DNA from: JACPRL01 sp035573715
Lineage (GTDB): Bacteria > Acidobacteriota > Terriglobia > Acidiferrales > 2-02-FULL-67-57
Length of the DNA: 64,000 bases
Reading direction: 5' to 3'
NCBI GenBank assembly: GCA_035573715.1
Contig: DATLZZ010000022.1
Location: 62,001-126,000, forward strand
A model generated the notes under the pieces. The model saw only the letters and a list, made by a program, of their open reading frames with translations. It was not told the origin of the DNA and did not search any database. Both the position numbers and the translations under genes were made by a program. Numbering within the stretch: the stretch's first letter is position 1; the number at the start of each line of letters is the position of its first letter. This document shows positions 55,894 to 64,000 of the stretch, in pieces.

Positions 55894-57951
55894 TCAGGGA
55901 GTGGGGCCGGCGCCCAGGAATTCCTTGAGCCACTTCTGGTTCTCGTTGTACCAGTAAATCGAGTTTTGAGGCTTCAGCACCCAGTGGTTCTCATCCGGAT
56001 AGTAGATCAGGCGGCTCTTGACGCCACGCTTTTGCAACGTATTGAAGAGCTCCACGCCGTGGTTCACCGGAACGCGGTAGTCACGCTCGCCGTGGATAAT
56101 GAGCGTCGGTGTGTTGAAGTTGGCGGCTTGCAGGTGCGGCGAGATGTGCTCGAACTCCGCCTTGCGCTCCCAGTACTCTCCGAACCGGCTCTTGTTGGCG
56201 GCGTAGTCGGCACCCACTTGCGTGTAGAGGTTGTAGACGGCGGCGTGCGCCACCAGAGTCTTGAACGGGTGCGGCCGGCCAAGGATCAGCGTGGCGAGAT
56301 ACCCCCCGTAGCTGCCGCCGCCGGCGCCCATGCGCTCGGAATCAATCCACGGCTGCTGCTGGAACCAACGCGCCGCCGCGATGGTGTCCTGATACGGAAG
56401 ATCAGCCTGGTTGGGATTGATGGAGTCGGTGAAGGCCTGCCCGAAGCCGCTGGAGCCGTGGAAGTTGTGCCAGGCGGTCACATAGCCCCAGCCGGAAAAA
56501 ATCTGCGCGTTCCAGCGCCAGTGGAAGCTGTCGGTCACGCCGTTGTGCGGCCCGCCGTGGAGCAGAAAATAGAACGGCCATTTCTTGGCCGGGTCGAAGT
56601 CGGGCGGATAGATGATCCACATCTGGATGTCGGCACTGTTGGCGCCCTTGTAGGTGACGCTCTCGTAGCGGCCCCAGGCCACGTTGGCCAGCAGTTCGTC
56701 GTTGAAGGTGGAAAGCTTGGTGGCGGCGCCGGTTGTCGTGTCGACGCGCACCAGCGTCGGCGGCTCGGAGAAGCTCTGCCGCAGCGCCACCAGCACCTTG
56801 CCGTCGTCGGAGAGGGCGAGGTTGGAAAAACTCTTGTCCTTGGTGATGGCCGTCGGCTTGCCGGTGGCGGCGTCGATCCGGTAGACGCGGTTGTGGGCGG
56901 CATCGTCAATAGCGGCGTAGAAGGCCTCGCTGTCGGGCGTCCATACAAGGTCGCCGACCGAGCGGTCCCACTCTTCGGTCATCACCTTGTTCGAGCCGGC
57001 GCGCCGGTCGTGCAGGACCAGGCGCGCCTTGTCGGCGTAGAACCCTTTGATGATCTGGTGCTCGAAGGCCAGCCAGCGGCCGTCGGGACTGTAGAGCGGG
57101 CTGGTGTCGCCCGCCTTGTTCTCCGCGGTGATGTTCTTCGCTTCGCCGCCCGTTGCGGCAATCAAGTAGACGTCGGGGTTCGGATCGACGCCGGTCCTAT
57201 CGGTATCGGCTGTGAACGCAATCTCCTTCCCGTCGGGTGAGATGTCATAAGTATCAGCGCCGGCGCCGGAGCGGGGAAGTTGTAGCTTGGTGCCGACGGT
57301 AACGGCGGTCGGCTCACCGCCCTCAACGCTGATGGTGAAGAGATGCGCCTCGCGGTCGTCGTGGAAGGTGTCCCAGTAGCGGATGGGCGCTTTGTCCCAG
57401 GTCTTGGCGCTGACTTTCGAGTCCTTGCGTTCCTTGAGGCGCTTGGCCATCTCCTCCCACTTCAGGCCGGGCCAGACGCGGCTGACGAAAGCGAGGCGCT
57501 TCGAGTCGGGGAACCACTTGGGCGCCGACGCCCCGGTGGGCACGTTGGTGAGCCGCCAGGCTTCGCCGCCGGAGGTGGAGATGAGGTAGAGCTGCGTCGT
57601 TTCGTCCTCACCGCGGCGGGAGACGAAGGCAATCCACTTGCCGTCAGGGCTCCAGGCGGGGCTGGAGTCCGAGCCATCGTGCGTGGTCAACCGCCGGGCT
57701 TCACCGCCGTCGGTTGGCACCAGCCAGAGGTTGGTCGTGCCCTTGTCTTTGGCAACGTCGTAGGTGGTAACCGGCACCGCAGCCCACTTGCCGTTGGGCG
57801 AAATCTCCGGCGCGCCCAGCCGCTTGATCTTCCATAGAGTCTCAACGGTCAGCGGCGACTTTTCAGCCGTCGGCGTTTGGGCGGAAACAGCCGGCGCAGC
57901 AGCCACCAACAGCGCGAGGGCGAGCAGGGAATGGGCAAGAGGCTTCTTCAT
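55894..57951 (-). CDS. Secreted S9-family peptidase (acylaminoacyl/dipeptidyl peptidase-like)
   Basis: A 685-aa protein with a signal peptide (1-25, PAVSAQ). A beta-propeller (repeats such as SPAWSPDGKWIAFVS, DISPDGKEIAFTA, LYSPDGRWLAFEH) spans about 35-430. The catalytic domain has Ser547 (GGGSYGGYLA), Asp624 (GERDYRVP) and His656 (DENHW). It is paralogous to the protein at 47395 but in the more classical S9C-like form. ATG 57951 follows GGAGG at 8 nt; a longer frame upstream lacks sense. It is divergent from the PilZ gene. Confidence 0.94.
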   Translation of the reverse strand: MKKPLAHSLLALALLVAAAPAVSAQTPTAEKSPLTVETLWKIKRLGAPEISPNGKWAAVPVTTYDVAKDKGTTNLWLVPTDGGEARRLTTHDGSDSSPAWSPDGKWIAFVSRRGEDETTQLYLISTSGGEAWRLTNVPTGASAPKWFPDSKRLAFVSRVWPGLKWEEMAKRLKERKDSKVSAKTWDKAPIRYWDTFHDDREAHLFTISVEGGEPTAVTVGTKLQLPRSGAGADTYDISPDGKEIAFTADTDRTGVDPNPDVYLIAATGGEAKNITAENKAGDTSPLYSPDGRWLAFEHQIIKGFYADKARLVLHDRRAGSNKVMTEEWDRSVGDLVWTPDSEAFYAAIDDAAHNRVYRIDAATGKPTAITKDKSFSNLALSDDGKVLVALRQSFSEPPTLVRVDTTTGAATKLSTFNDELLANVAWGRYESVTYKGANSADIQMWIIYPPDFDPAKKWPFYFLLHGGPHNGVTDSFHWRWNAQIFSGWGYVTAWHNFHGSSGFGQAFTDSINPNQADLPYQDTIAAARWFQQQPWIDSERMGAGGGSYGGYLATLILGRPHPFKTLVAHAAVYNLYTQVGADYAANKSRFGEYWERKAEFEHISPHLQAANFNTPTLIIHGERDYRVPVNHGVELFNTLQKRGVKSRLIYYPDENHWVLKPQNSIYWYNENQKWLKEFLGAGPTP

Positions 57952-58098
57952 GAACAGGTCCTCCGAGGGAATCCTTTCGAGCCGGGTATCATACACCAGC
58001 TCTGAGGCAGAAAAGCCAAGAATCACCCACAACTCCGACCTCTCTCTTGCTTCTGAGGCACCGCCGCGCTTAGGATAGGCGCACTGGGGGCTGAGACT

Positions 58099-58419
58099 AT
58101 GGCACGTCCGGACAAGCGGTATTCGCCGCGCCTGTCGGCGTCGGCAGGCGACTACGTGGTTTACGTCGAAGGCTCGGGCACCATCCGCGACATCAGCCTC
58201 GGCGGGGTGTTTATCCAGGACAAGAACCCGCTGCCCGAAGGAACCGTGTTCGGCTTCACGCTGCGCATCGACGACGAGCTGTTGCCCCTCAAGGGCGTGG
58301 TGCGCCGCTCCATCGCCCGCACCGGCATGGGCATCCAGTTCCAGGATCTCAACGCCGAGGCGATGAGCAAGCTGGAGCGCGTCCTCAACAAGAAGCGAAT
58401 GAAAGCGGGGAAGGACTGA
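58099..58419 (+). CDS. PilZ-domain c-di-GMP receptor
   Basis: A 106-aa single PilZ domain. The c-di-GMP motifs are both present: RxxxR as RYSPR (7-11) and DxSxxG as DISLGG (about 31-36), then GMGIQFQDL. It probably reads the signal made by the GGDEF protein at 52664. The ribosome site is GGGGCTGAG before ATG 58099. The targets (motility, polysaccharide, secretion) are not shown by context. Convergent with the GWxTD gene (10 nt). Confidence 0.92.
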   Translation: MARPDKRYSPRLSASAGDYVVYVEGSGTIRDISLGGVFIQDKNPLPEGTVFGFTLRIDDELLPLKGVVRRSIARTGMGIQFQDLNAEAMSKLERVLNKKRMKAGKD

Positions 58420-58428
58420 CGGCCACGC

Positions 58429-60099
58429 TCAGGGAACCACGCGAAAGGGCGACGACGCCGTCACGGTAGCGTTCTGCACCCAGTCGGTAATCGTAATCTT
58501 CAGCTTGTATTCTCCTGGCTGCAGCGACCCCAGTCCGAGCCGCTTCTCGAGCGTGAGCTGCTGGCCGGCTTGCTTCATATCGGCGGTGGTTTCGATCTGG
58601 TTGAAGATAATGTCGCCGCCGCGGTGAACTGAGTAGCTGACGGTAGCGTAGGGCTTCTGCGTCTTGGGATCGATGCTCAGGTTGTAGACCTGCAGGTAGA
58701 CCCCGACTCGGTCGTTGGGGCGGAACTCCTCGCGCACCGCCGGGCGCACTTTGGTGCCCCCGAGCACAAAGGGGCCGCGGCCGACTTCCTTGGCGGGCAC
58801 GCGCTCGATCTGGTCGGCCAGGATCAGGCTGCTGATCTCCAGCTTGCCCCCTTCGAACCGCGGCACCGCCAGCCGCCGCTCCAGCACGCCCAGGTTGCCG
58901 CTGTTCAAGTCCTTCAGCACCACGCTCATCCGGTAGAGCCCTGAACTCAACGGCAGCGCCTTCTGGTAAACCACCTGCTGCTGGAGCGTTTCTTCCAGCA
59001 GGGAAGCGGGGACGTCGAGTTGGATCACATCCTCAAAGATCTGCACGATGCGCCCGCCGAGCGTGGTGATGCGCCCGAAGACGTTGACAGTGGCGTGGTG
59101 CACGCCGCTTTCTTCCCTGAACATCAGATCTTTCTTCCGCAACGAGAAGGTGAGCGGCACCAGCACCGTCTCGTCGGTAATGCGCAGGAAGTCGGCCCGC
59201 AGGTCGAACGGCAGCAGGTTGAAACTGATGCGCGTGTTCACCACTTCTTCCAGGTCTTTGAACTTCACCGGCGGCGGTTGCTGGATGCGCGCCAGCCTCT
59301 CCAGGCGCTCGAACGGCTCCATGGACTTCGTCTGGTAGGGCGCGCGCGGCAGCCGGGTGCCGTCCAGGCGCAGGAAGCGGTCGCGCTTGCGCGCCAGGCC
59401 GGACTGTTCAGTCAGGCTCAGGCCGGCGCCGGGGATTTCCAGCAGCGCGTCCTTTTCGGACGGGTCCATCGTCAGCCGGTATTCGCCGCTGCCAGTGATA
59501 TCGACGAACTCCAGAATGACGTTGGTGCCGATGCCCTCCAGGTTGCGGTAGCGCCACTTCTCGTAGGCGTGCACCATGGTCGCCCCGCCGCCTTCCTCCA
59601 GCGGTCGGTCGTACATCCCGCCGGCGGGCGCGCCCTCGATTTCATCCGGCGGGCCGTAGATGATGTAGACGCGGCCGCGGTCGGACTCCCAGCCGCGAAT
59701 GCCGCTGGAGAAGCGCTCGTTGGCGTAGGCGATGCGGCGGTAGTGCTCTTCCTTGTACTCGTTCTCGAGGGTGTCCGGCGTGGGGTCGCGCCGCAACCAG
59801 AACTGCTCGATAAACGCCTCGCGCTCTTCTTCGGTGCCCAGTTGCTCGAAGGCTTCGCGCTCTTCGGGCGTGATGATGTAGACCACGTCTTCTTGGAGCC
59901 AGCTCTTGTAGCGCTTCTCCAACTCCTTGCGCAGCGCTTTCTCGCGCTTCTGGCGCTCCTTCTCGCTGAGCTCCCGTTGTGGCAACTCATCGGTGAGCGG
60001 TTTGGGTGGTTCCTGTTGGCCCGAAAGGGGCAGGGCAAGCCCCAAGACGATGAGCGGAACGAAGGCTCCCGGGTTCCGGGTGCGCATCTTTGGGGTCAC
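58429..60099 (-). CDS. GWxTD-domain exported protein
   Basis: A 556-aa protein. A signal peptide (about 10-28, FVPLIVLGLALPLSGQQ) is followed by a coiled-coil charged segment (LSEKERQKREKALRKELEKR) and the GWxTD-type domain: YKSWLQEDVVYIITPEEREAF, FIEQFWLRRDPTPDT, ENEYKEEHYRRIAYANERF, GRVYIIYGPPDEIE. The C-terminal half is beta-rich. GWxTD proteins are typical of Acidobacteria and related phyla, with unknown function. The start is probably GTG 60099, which lies 9 nt after TAGAAT (plus-strand 60109-60114); ATG 60087 is an alternative. Confidence 0.9.
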   Translation of the reverse strand: MTPKMRTRNPGAFVPLIVLGLALPLSGQQEPPKPLTDELPQRELSEKERQKREKALRKELEKRYKSWLQEDVVYIITPEEREAFEQLGTEEEREAFIEQFWLRRDPTPDTLENEYKEEHYRRIAYANERFSSGIRGWESDRGRVYIIYGPPDEIEGAPAGGMYDRPLEEGGGATMVHAYEKWRYRNLEGIGTNVILEFVDITGSGEYRLTMDPSEKDALLEIPGAGLSLTEQSGLARKRDRFLRLDGTRLPRAPYQTKSMEPFERLERLARIQQPPPVKFKDLEEVVNTRISFNLLPFDLRADFLRITDETVLVPLTFSLRKKDLMFREESGVHHATVNVFGRITTLGGRIVQIFEDVIQLDVPASLLEETLQQQVVYQKALPLSSGLYRMSVVLKDLNSGNLGVLERRLAVPRFEGGKLEISSLILADQIERVPAKEVGRGPFVLGGTKVRPAVREEFRPNDRVGVYLQVYNLSIDPKTQKPYATVSYSVHRGGDIIFNQIETTADMKQAGQQLTLEKRLGLGSLQPGEYKLKITITDWVQNATVTASSPFRVVP

Positions 60100-60108
60100 C
60101 GGAGGATC

Positions 60109-60114
60109 ATTCTA
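60109..60114 (-). promoter_or_regulatory. -10 box of the GWxTD gene
   Basis: TAGAAT on the minus strand, 9 nt before GTG 60099. Confidence 0.4.
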
Positions 60115-60143
60115 GGTGCGGGCCGCGATGTGGGTCAAGACAA

Positions 60144-60179
60144 CTGACCCCGAGTGGTTGCGCAACCACTCGGGGTCAG
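60144..60179. terminator. Perfect 36-nt palindrome after the TonB-dependent receptor
   Basis: The left 18 nt (CTGACCCCGAGTGGTTGC) and right 18 nt are exact reverse complements with no mismatch. It lies 14 nt downstream of the receptor stop and upstream of the GWxTD promoter. It would form a strong hairpin in RNA, most simply a terminator for the receptor mRNA, although no U-run follows; it could also bind a dimeric protein. Confidence 0.55.
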
Positions 60180-60193
60180 ATGGTGCCGCGAGG

Positions 60194-63100
60194 TTAGAAT
60201 TCGTAGCGCAGGCTGAACTGCATCCGCCGCGGCCCGCCCAGCACCCGGCTGTAATCGCCGAAGGTTCCCTGAATGCCGATGCTGGCCGAGAGGTAGGCGG
60301 TGTCGAAGTACGGGGTGTTGGTGATGTTGAACACTTCCCAGCGGAACCGCAGCCGGTGGCCTTCCCACGGCATGGGGAACACCTTGCCGACGGCAAAATC
60401 CATGGAGAAATAGCCGTCGCCCCGAATCACGTTTCGCTCCCCGCGCAACCCCGGCAGGGTGAAGTGGAAGAACGGAAAGGCGCCGTCCGGATCCTGCCAC
60501 AGGTTGGGCCCGCGGTCGTTGTTGGCGTTGTGGGTGTTCTGGGTGGCCGGACAGGGGCCGCCGACCGCTGTGTGAGTGGGATCCGGCACCGGCGGGCCGC
60601 AGGTGGCGTTGCCCTGGAGGTCCCAGTTGGTGGGCCAGACGCGGTCGTTGATTACATTGGCCGGCAGTCGGCTGTTCCAGCGGAAGATGCCGGAGGTGGA
60701 CCAACCGCCGATGATCTGGTCTGCCCAGCCGGAGACGTCGCTCCCGAATTTCTTGCCGCGCCCAAATGGTAGCTCGACATACCAGTTGGCGTTGATCTGG
60801 TGGCGCATGTCGAAGTCCGAGAAGGAGTACTCCAGTTCCGGCTGCCAGGCGTTGATGGTGGTGCCGCTGTAACCCGCGCCCAGCTCGAACCCGACGATGG
60901 GGTCGGCCCGCTCCGGGGTGGAACTCAGGTCGAGCGACTTGGCCAGGGTGTAGTTGAAATCGAACCCGAAGCCGTGGCTGAACGCCTTGCGGACGGTCAA
61001 CTGGAAGGCGTGGTACTCCGAGCGGCCCTTCGAGCGCCAAGCCTGCAAGGTGGCGAACTGGTCGTCGAACATGGCGAACGGGCAGTCAAGAAAGCCGTCA
61101 CCATCCAGGTCAGTGCCGGAAGAGCAGGTCATATACCCTGGGAAGCCAAACAGATCCATCACGAACGGAAACACTGTCGTATCCGGATGGACGCAGTTGA
61201 TCCAATCGTAGGCGACTTGGGTGGGCGAGAAGCCGCCCGCGCCGCCCGGGTCGGCTCCGAAGAGGTCACAGGGCAGGAAGCCGCCGTTGATGCCCGCCGG
61301 GCCCCAGCTCGGGAACAGGTTCGCCCAGTATCCGTTGGAGAACGTATCATTGGCGAACATCGGGTCGGTGATGGGCACGCCCTGCTCAAACAGCGCAATC
61401 AACTGCTGAGCGGAGTGGAAGTAGCAATCGCCTCCGGTCGGGTCGCAGAGGTCAGCGGGCATGGCGAGGTCGAAGATGGTCAGCAGCTTACGGCCCTTGC
61501 GGCCGACGTAGGCAGCCTCCACCGTATAATCCTGTCCGAAGCGGCGGGCGAGGGCGAAGTTGAGCACGTGCGCCTTGGGGGTGCGGATGCTGTTGTCGAG
61601 CGCCTGGGTGATGGCGAAGGAGCCGGGGTCAAGCAGGCCGGAGCCAAATGGGTTTTCTCCCGGCGGGGTCGAGGGGAAGCCGCCCCCGGGTGAGGGGGGC
61701 AGCATGCCGGAGGCGGCGGCAACGTCGAACGGCCCGGTAAAGCGCGGGCAATCCGGCGTTCCTGGGTCCTCGCCTTCGTCGCATCCGCCGAAGGTGCTGT
61801 CAATCACCGTCGACATCCCGAACGAACCGAAATCATTGAACGAAGTGACCAAACCGTTTCCGATTCTGTCGTACACGAGAGAATAACCGCCGCGGAAGAC
61901 AGTCTTGCCGTCGCCGAACACCTTGTTCAACCACCCGTCCTTGAACTGGGGCGCCCAGGCGGCGGCGATGCGCGGCATCCAGTTGTTCGTGTCCCAACTG
62001 TAGTAGCCCGGACGGCCATTGGCGGGGCCGCCGAGGTCGAAGGAGATCTGCGGCGCCAGATTCGTGGGTTCCCCCTGCAGCATGAGTGTCCGCCGCATCT
62101 CGAACCAGTCGCCTAGCCCGCCGGGGACAACCTCACCCGTAATGTTGTCGCGAAGAATCGGCACCACCTGGTTGCCGTTGGTTTCCCAGGGCGGGGAGGT
62201 CAGGAAGTAGCGCACGCCAACGGTGAGGGTAAAGGTGGGAGTGACGCGCCACTGATCCTGGAAGTACCACTCGTACTCATCCACCGCAAAGTGGCGTTTA
62301 ACGGCCTCGCCCACCGGCAGGGTGGCGCCGGTGCGGTCGAAGTTGTACGCCGCCGACGCTTGTGTGATGATCCCGAACAGGTTGACCACCGAATCGCGGA
62401 ACTCATCTCCGCTGCCCGCCACCGAGGGCACCATGGCGCAGATGGGACGCAGGACGGGATCGCACTCGGCCTCGCCTGGCTCCAGCGCGCGCCCGACGTT
62501 GTTCAGCCACGAGGGGTTCATAAAGAAGCCCGGGAAGGAGTTGGAGTTGGTGAAGCGGCTGTTGCGGGTAAAGCGGATGTCAAAGCCGGCACTGAGCGTA
62601 TGAGCGCCTCGAGTCCAGCTCACGTCATCCCGCAGGTGATGGGTGGGAATGGTCCGGCCGAAGCTATCGGCGTTCGCGTCGCCGTTTTCTTCTTCCAGGT
62701 TGTCAATGAACCGGAAGTCGACGAACTCCCGGCTCCGGCGGCCGGCGTCGCTCTCCTTGAGGCGCGTGTACCCCCAGCGGAACGTGTTTATCGCGCTGGC
62801 GCCCAGGATCGTCTTGTAGCCGAGGGCGAAGCCCTTGCTGGCGCCCAAACGGGTCGAGTTGGGCGGGTCTCCGGGAAACTGAGGTTGGTCGACGACCAAG
62901 GCATCGTCCTGCAAAGTTCCGCGCCAGTACACCGTGTGGTTGGCGGCCCGATCGAGGTTCGCATCGGCCCGGAGGATGTAGGTGTGGAAGGTATTGTCGA
63001 TCGGAGCGGCAAAGTTGAACCCCACAATGTTCACGCGGTCAAAGGTGCCAGGGGCATTGGGTACCGGGTAGTTCTGGAAATAAGCCAGCGCGGCCGGGTT

Positions 63101-64000
63101 GGGCCCGATGCCCAACGGGTCGAGCTGCATCAGTTCCGCCGGGCTCATTCCGTAAAAGCCCGCGGGGACGTCGTAAGTGGCGCCACTGAGGCCCATCACC
63201 GTCGTCGGGGTGGTTGGACAAGGAGGATTGGGCGGCAGGTCTTCGCAGCGGTAAATCAGCACGCCGTCGCGGAACGACATCGAGGGTACCGAGCGCAACG
63301 TCGGAATTTCTTCCTTGTGGCGCAGGTCTTCCCAGTTTCCAAAGAGGAAGAACCGGTCCTTGACGATCGGGCCGCCCAGGGCCACCCCGTAAATGTGGCG
63401 TTGGAACTTGCCCTTCTCCACGCCGTCGCGGTTCAGGAAGAAGTCGTTGGCGCTGACGGCGGCGTTGCGATGTCCCCAGTACACTTCGCCGTGCAGGTCG
63501 TTGGTTCCACTCTTGGTCTCGAGTTGCACCTGGGCGGCGGAGGAGCGGCCGGCATCGGCGTTGTAGTTCGTGGTAGTGACCCGGAATTCTTGCAAGGACG
63601 CCTGGGTGGCACGCAGGCTGGAGGTAAACGCGTAGCCGAACTGAGGGTCGTTGACGTCGACGCCGTCCAGCGTGATGTTGGTCTGGTCACTGCGGGCGCC
63701 ATTCACACTGCCGCCACGGCCGTCGTCGTCACTTCCACTTGCGTAGCCACCGGGCGTGGCGGGCGAGCCCGGCACATAGGTCACCCCGGCCTGGAGATTC
63801 AGCAGACCTGAGGGGTCCAGGTCGAGGCTCGGCAGGTTGCGTACCTGGGTGCCGGAAAAGGGAATGCCCATGCTGGCGTCGGTGGTGTTGAGCCCGACCG
63901 TCTGCGCCTCTACCACTATCTCCTCCGTGAGCGCTCCCACCTCCAATGTGACGTTCATCGTCGTCGTGATTCCGATGGGAACCATCAGGTGTTCGCGCAC
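60194..64000 (-). CDS. TonB-dependent receptor (Oar-like), N-terminus cut by window edge
   Basis: At least 1268 aa; the frame is open at the right edge, so the signal peptide and the usual N-terminal carboxypeptidase-regulatory (CarboxypepD_reg) domain are outside the window. The visible part begins in the end of that domain (MNVTLEVGALTEEIVVEA), then the plug (ARSDQTNITLDGVDVND, FRVTTTNYNADAGRSSAAQVQLETKSGTNDLHGEVY) and a long beta-barrel ending in an aromatic (FSLRYEF), as required for outer-membrane assembly. Receptors of this size in Acidobacteria probably import large molecules, but the ligand is unknown. Confidence 0.94.
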   Translation of the reverse strand: MREHLMVPIGITTTMNVTLEVGALTEEIVVEAQTVGLNTTDASMGIPFSGTQVRNLPSLDLDPSGLLNLQAGVTYVPGSPATPGGYASGSDDDGRGGSVNGARSDQTNITLDGVDVNDPQFGYAFTSSLRATQASLQEFRVTTTNYNADAGRSSAAQVQLETKSGTNDLHGEVYWGHRNAAVSANDFFLNRDGVEKGKFQRHIYGVALGGPIVKDRFFLFGNWEDLRHKEEIPTLRSVPSMSFRDGVLIYRCEDLPPNPPCPTTPTTVMGLSGATYDVPAGFYGMSPAELMQLDPLGIGPNPAALAYFQNYPVPNAPGTFDRVNIVGFNFAAPIDNTFHTYILRADANLDRAANHTVYWRGTLQDDALVVDQPQFPGDPPNSTRLGASKGFALGYKTILGASAINTFRWGYTRLKESDAGRRSREFVDFRFIDNLEEENGDANADSFGRTIPTHHLRDDVSWTRGAHTLSAGFDIRFTRNSRFTNSNSFPGFFMNPSWLNNVGRALEPGEAECDPVLRPICAMVPSVAGSGDEFRDSVVNLFGIITQASAAYNFDRTGATLPVGEAVKRHFAVDEYEWYFQDQWRVTPTFTLTVGVRYFLTSPPWETNGNQVVPILRDNITGEVVPGGLGDWFEMRRTLMLQGEPTNLAPQISFDLGGPANGRPGYYSWDTNNWMPRIAAAWAPQFKDGWLNKVFGDGKTVFRGGYSLVYDRIGNGLVTSFNDFGSFGMSTVIDSTFGGCDEGEDPGTPDCPRFTGPFDVAAASGMLPPSPGGGFPSTPPGENPFGSGLLDPGSFAITQALDNSIRTPKAHVLNFALARRFGQDYTVEAAYVGRKGRKLLTIFDLAMPADLCDPTGGDCYFHSAQQLIALFEQGVPITDPMFANDTFSNGYWANLFPSWGPAGINGGFLPCDLFGADPGGAGGFSPTQVAYDWINCVHPDTTVFPFVMDLFGFPGYMTCSSGTDLDGDGFLDCPFAMFDDQFATLQAWRSKGRSEYHAFQLTVRKAFSHGFGFDFNYTLAKSLDLSSTPERADPIVGFELGAGYSGTTINAWQPELEYSFSDFDMRHQINANWYVELPFGRGKKFGSDVSGWADQIIGGWSTSGIFRWNSRLPANVINDRVWPTNWDLQGNATCGPPVPDPTHTAVGGPCPATQNTHNANNDRGPNLWQDPDGAFPFFHFTLPGLRGERNVIRGDGYFSMDFAVGKVFPMPWEGHRLRFRWEVFNITNTPYFDTAYLSASIGIQGTFGDYSRVLGGPRRMQFSLRYEF

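Noticed and set aside
1..64000. CRISPR arrays, rRNA genes, insertion sequences, prophage or secretion-system clusters
   Set aside because: I looked for evenly spaced direct repeats, transposase, integrase and phage structural motifs and found none.

Overview
The window is GC-rich bacterial chromosome with densely packed short operons on both strands, about 64 protein genes, and no rRNA, tRNA, CRISPR array or transposase that I could find. The gene set suggests an Acidobacteriota-like bacterium. It has a GWxTD-domain exported protein, a very large TonB-dependent receptor of the Oar type, a soluble serine/threonine kinase fused to a TolB-like domain and TPRs, several secreted S9 and M1 peptidases, an EgtB/EgtD pair, and dispersed short intergenic palindromes. 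Taxonomy is inferred from gene content and style only.

Layout. 1-793: 5' part of a small Cys/His protein and a long leader. 794-8434 (minus): UMF1-type transporter, alpha-glucan phosphorylase, Tat-exported vanadium haloperoxidase, a GAF protein like free-Met-sulfoxide reductase, and a radical SAM protein with a SPASM-like tail. 8504-11043 (plus): degenerate IscU-like protein and the kinase-TolB-TPR protein. 11137-14408 (minus): DUF1232, MocA-like, VOC, cupin and XdhC genes. 14534-16116 (plus): quinone-reductase-like dehydrogenase and a lone nuoB. 16237-21480: KOW-like protein, SMR exporter, YgfZ, a Cys-rich exported protein and an M1 peptidase with HEAT repeats. 21597-27268: MBL hydrolase, small proteins, a benzoate-CoA-ligase-like enzyme and a secreted TPR protein.

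27810-32988 (plus) is a vitamin B6 locus: a MocR/PdxR-type regulator, a methyltransferase, pdxS, pdxT, then an LMW phosphatase and a DtxR regulator. 33031-37404 (plus) is a molybdenum hydroxylase operon: CoxS-like, a 55-aa membrane peptide, a form II CoxL-like subunit, CoxM-like and CoxG-like. The XdhC and MocA genes needed to mature such enzymes lie 20 kb away in the same window. 37418-46166 carries a KefB-like antiporter, zinc-ribbon and VOC proteins, a multi-pass membrane protein fused to a GH113-like domain, a periplasmic DUF1264 (OBAP) protein and a trans-sulfuration PLP enzyme. 46344-47105 is an AT-richer islet of small membrane proteins. 47395-52157 has an S9 peptidase and an egtB-egtD-DUF427 operon (ergothioneine). 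52281-64000 holds a REC-GGDEF protein and a PilZ protein (c-di-GMP), a TonB protein, a second S9 peptidase, a GWxTD protein and the 3' part of a TonB-dependent receptor.

Two global features stand out. Many start codons lie 6-10 nt behind a good -10 box, so leaderless transcripts are probably common. At least four families of short palindromic repeats are scattered between genes. I found no clearly new multi-gene defence or mobile system. The most original items are the GH113 membrane fusion, the 55-aa peptide inside the molybdenum hydroxylase operon, the coupled small-peptide pair near 47 kb, the DUF427 gene beside egtBD, and the Cys-rich exported protein at 18.1 kb.
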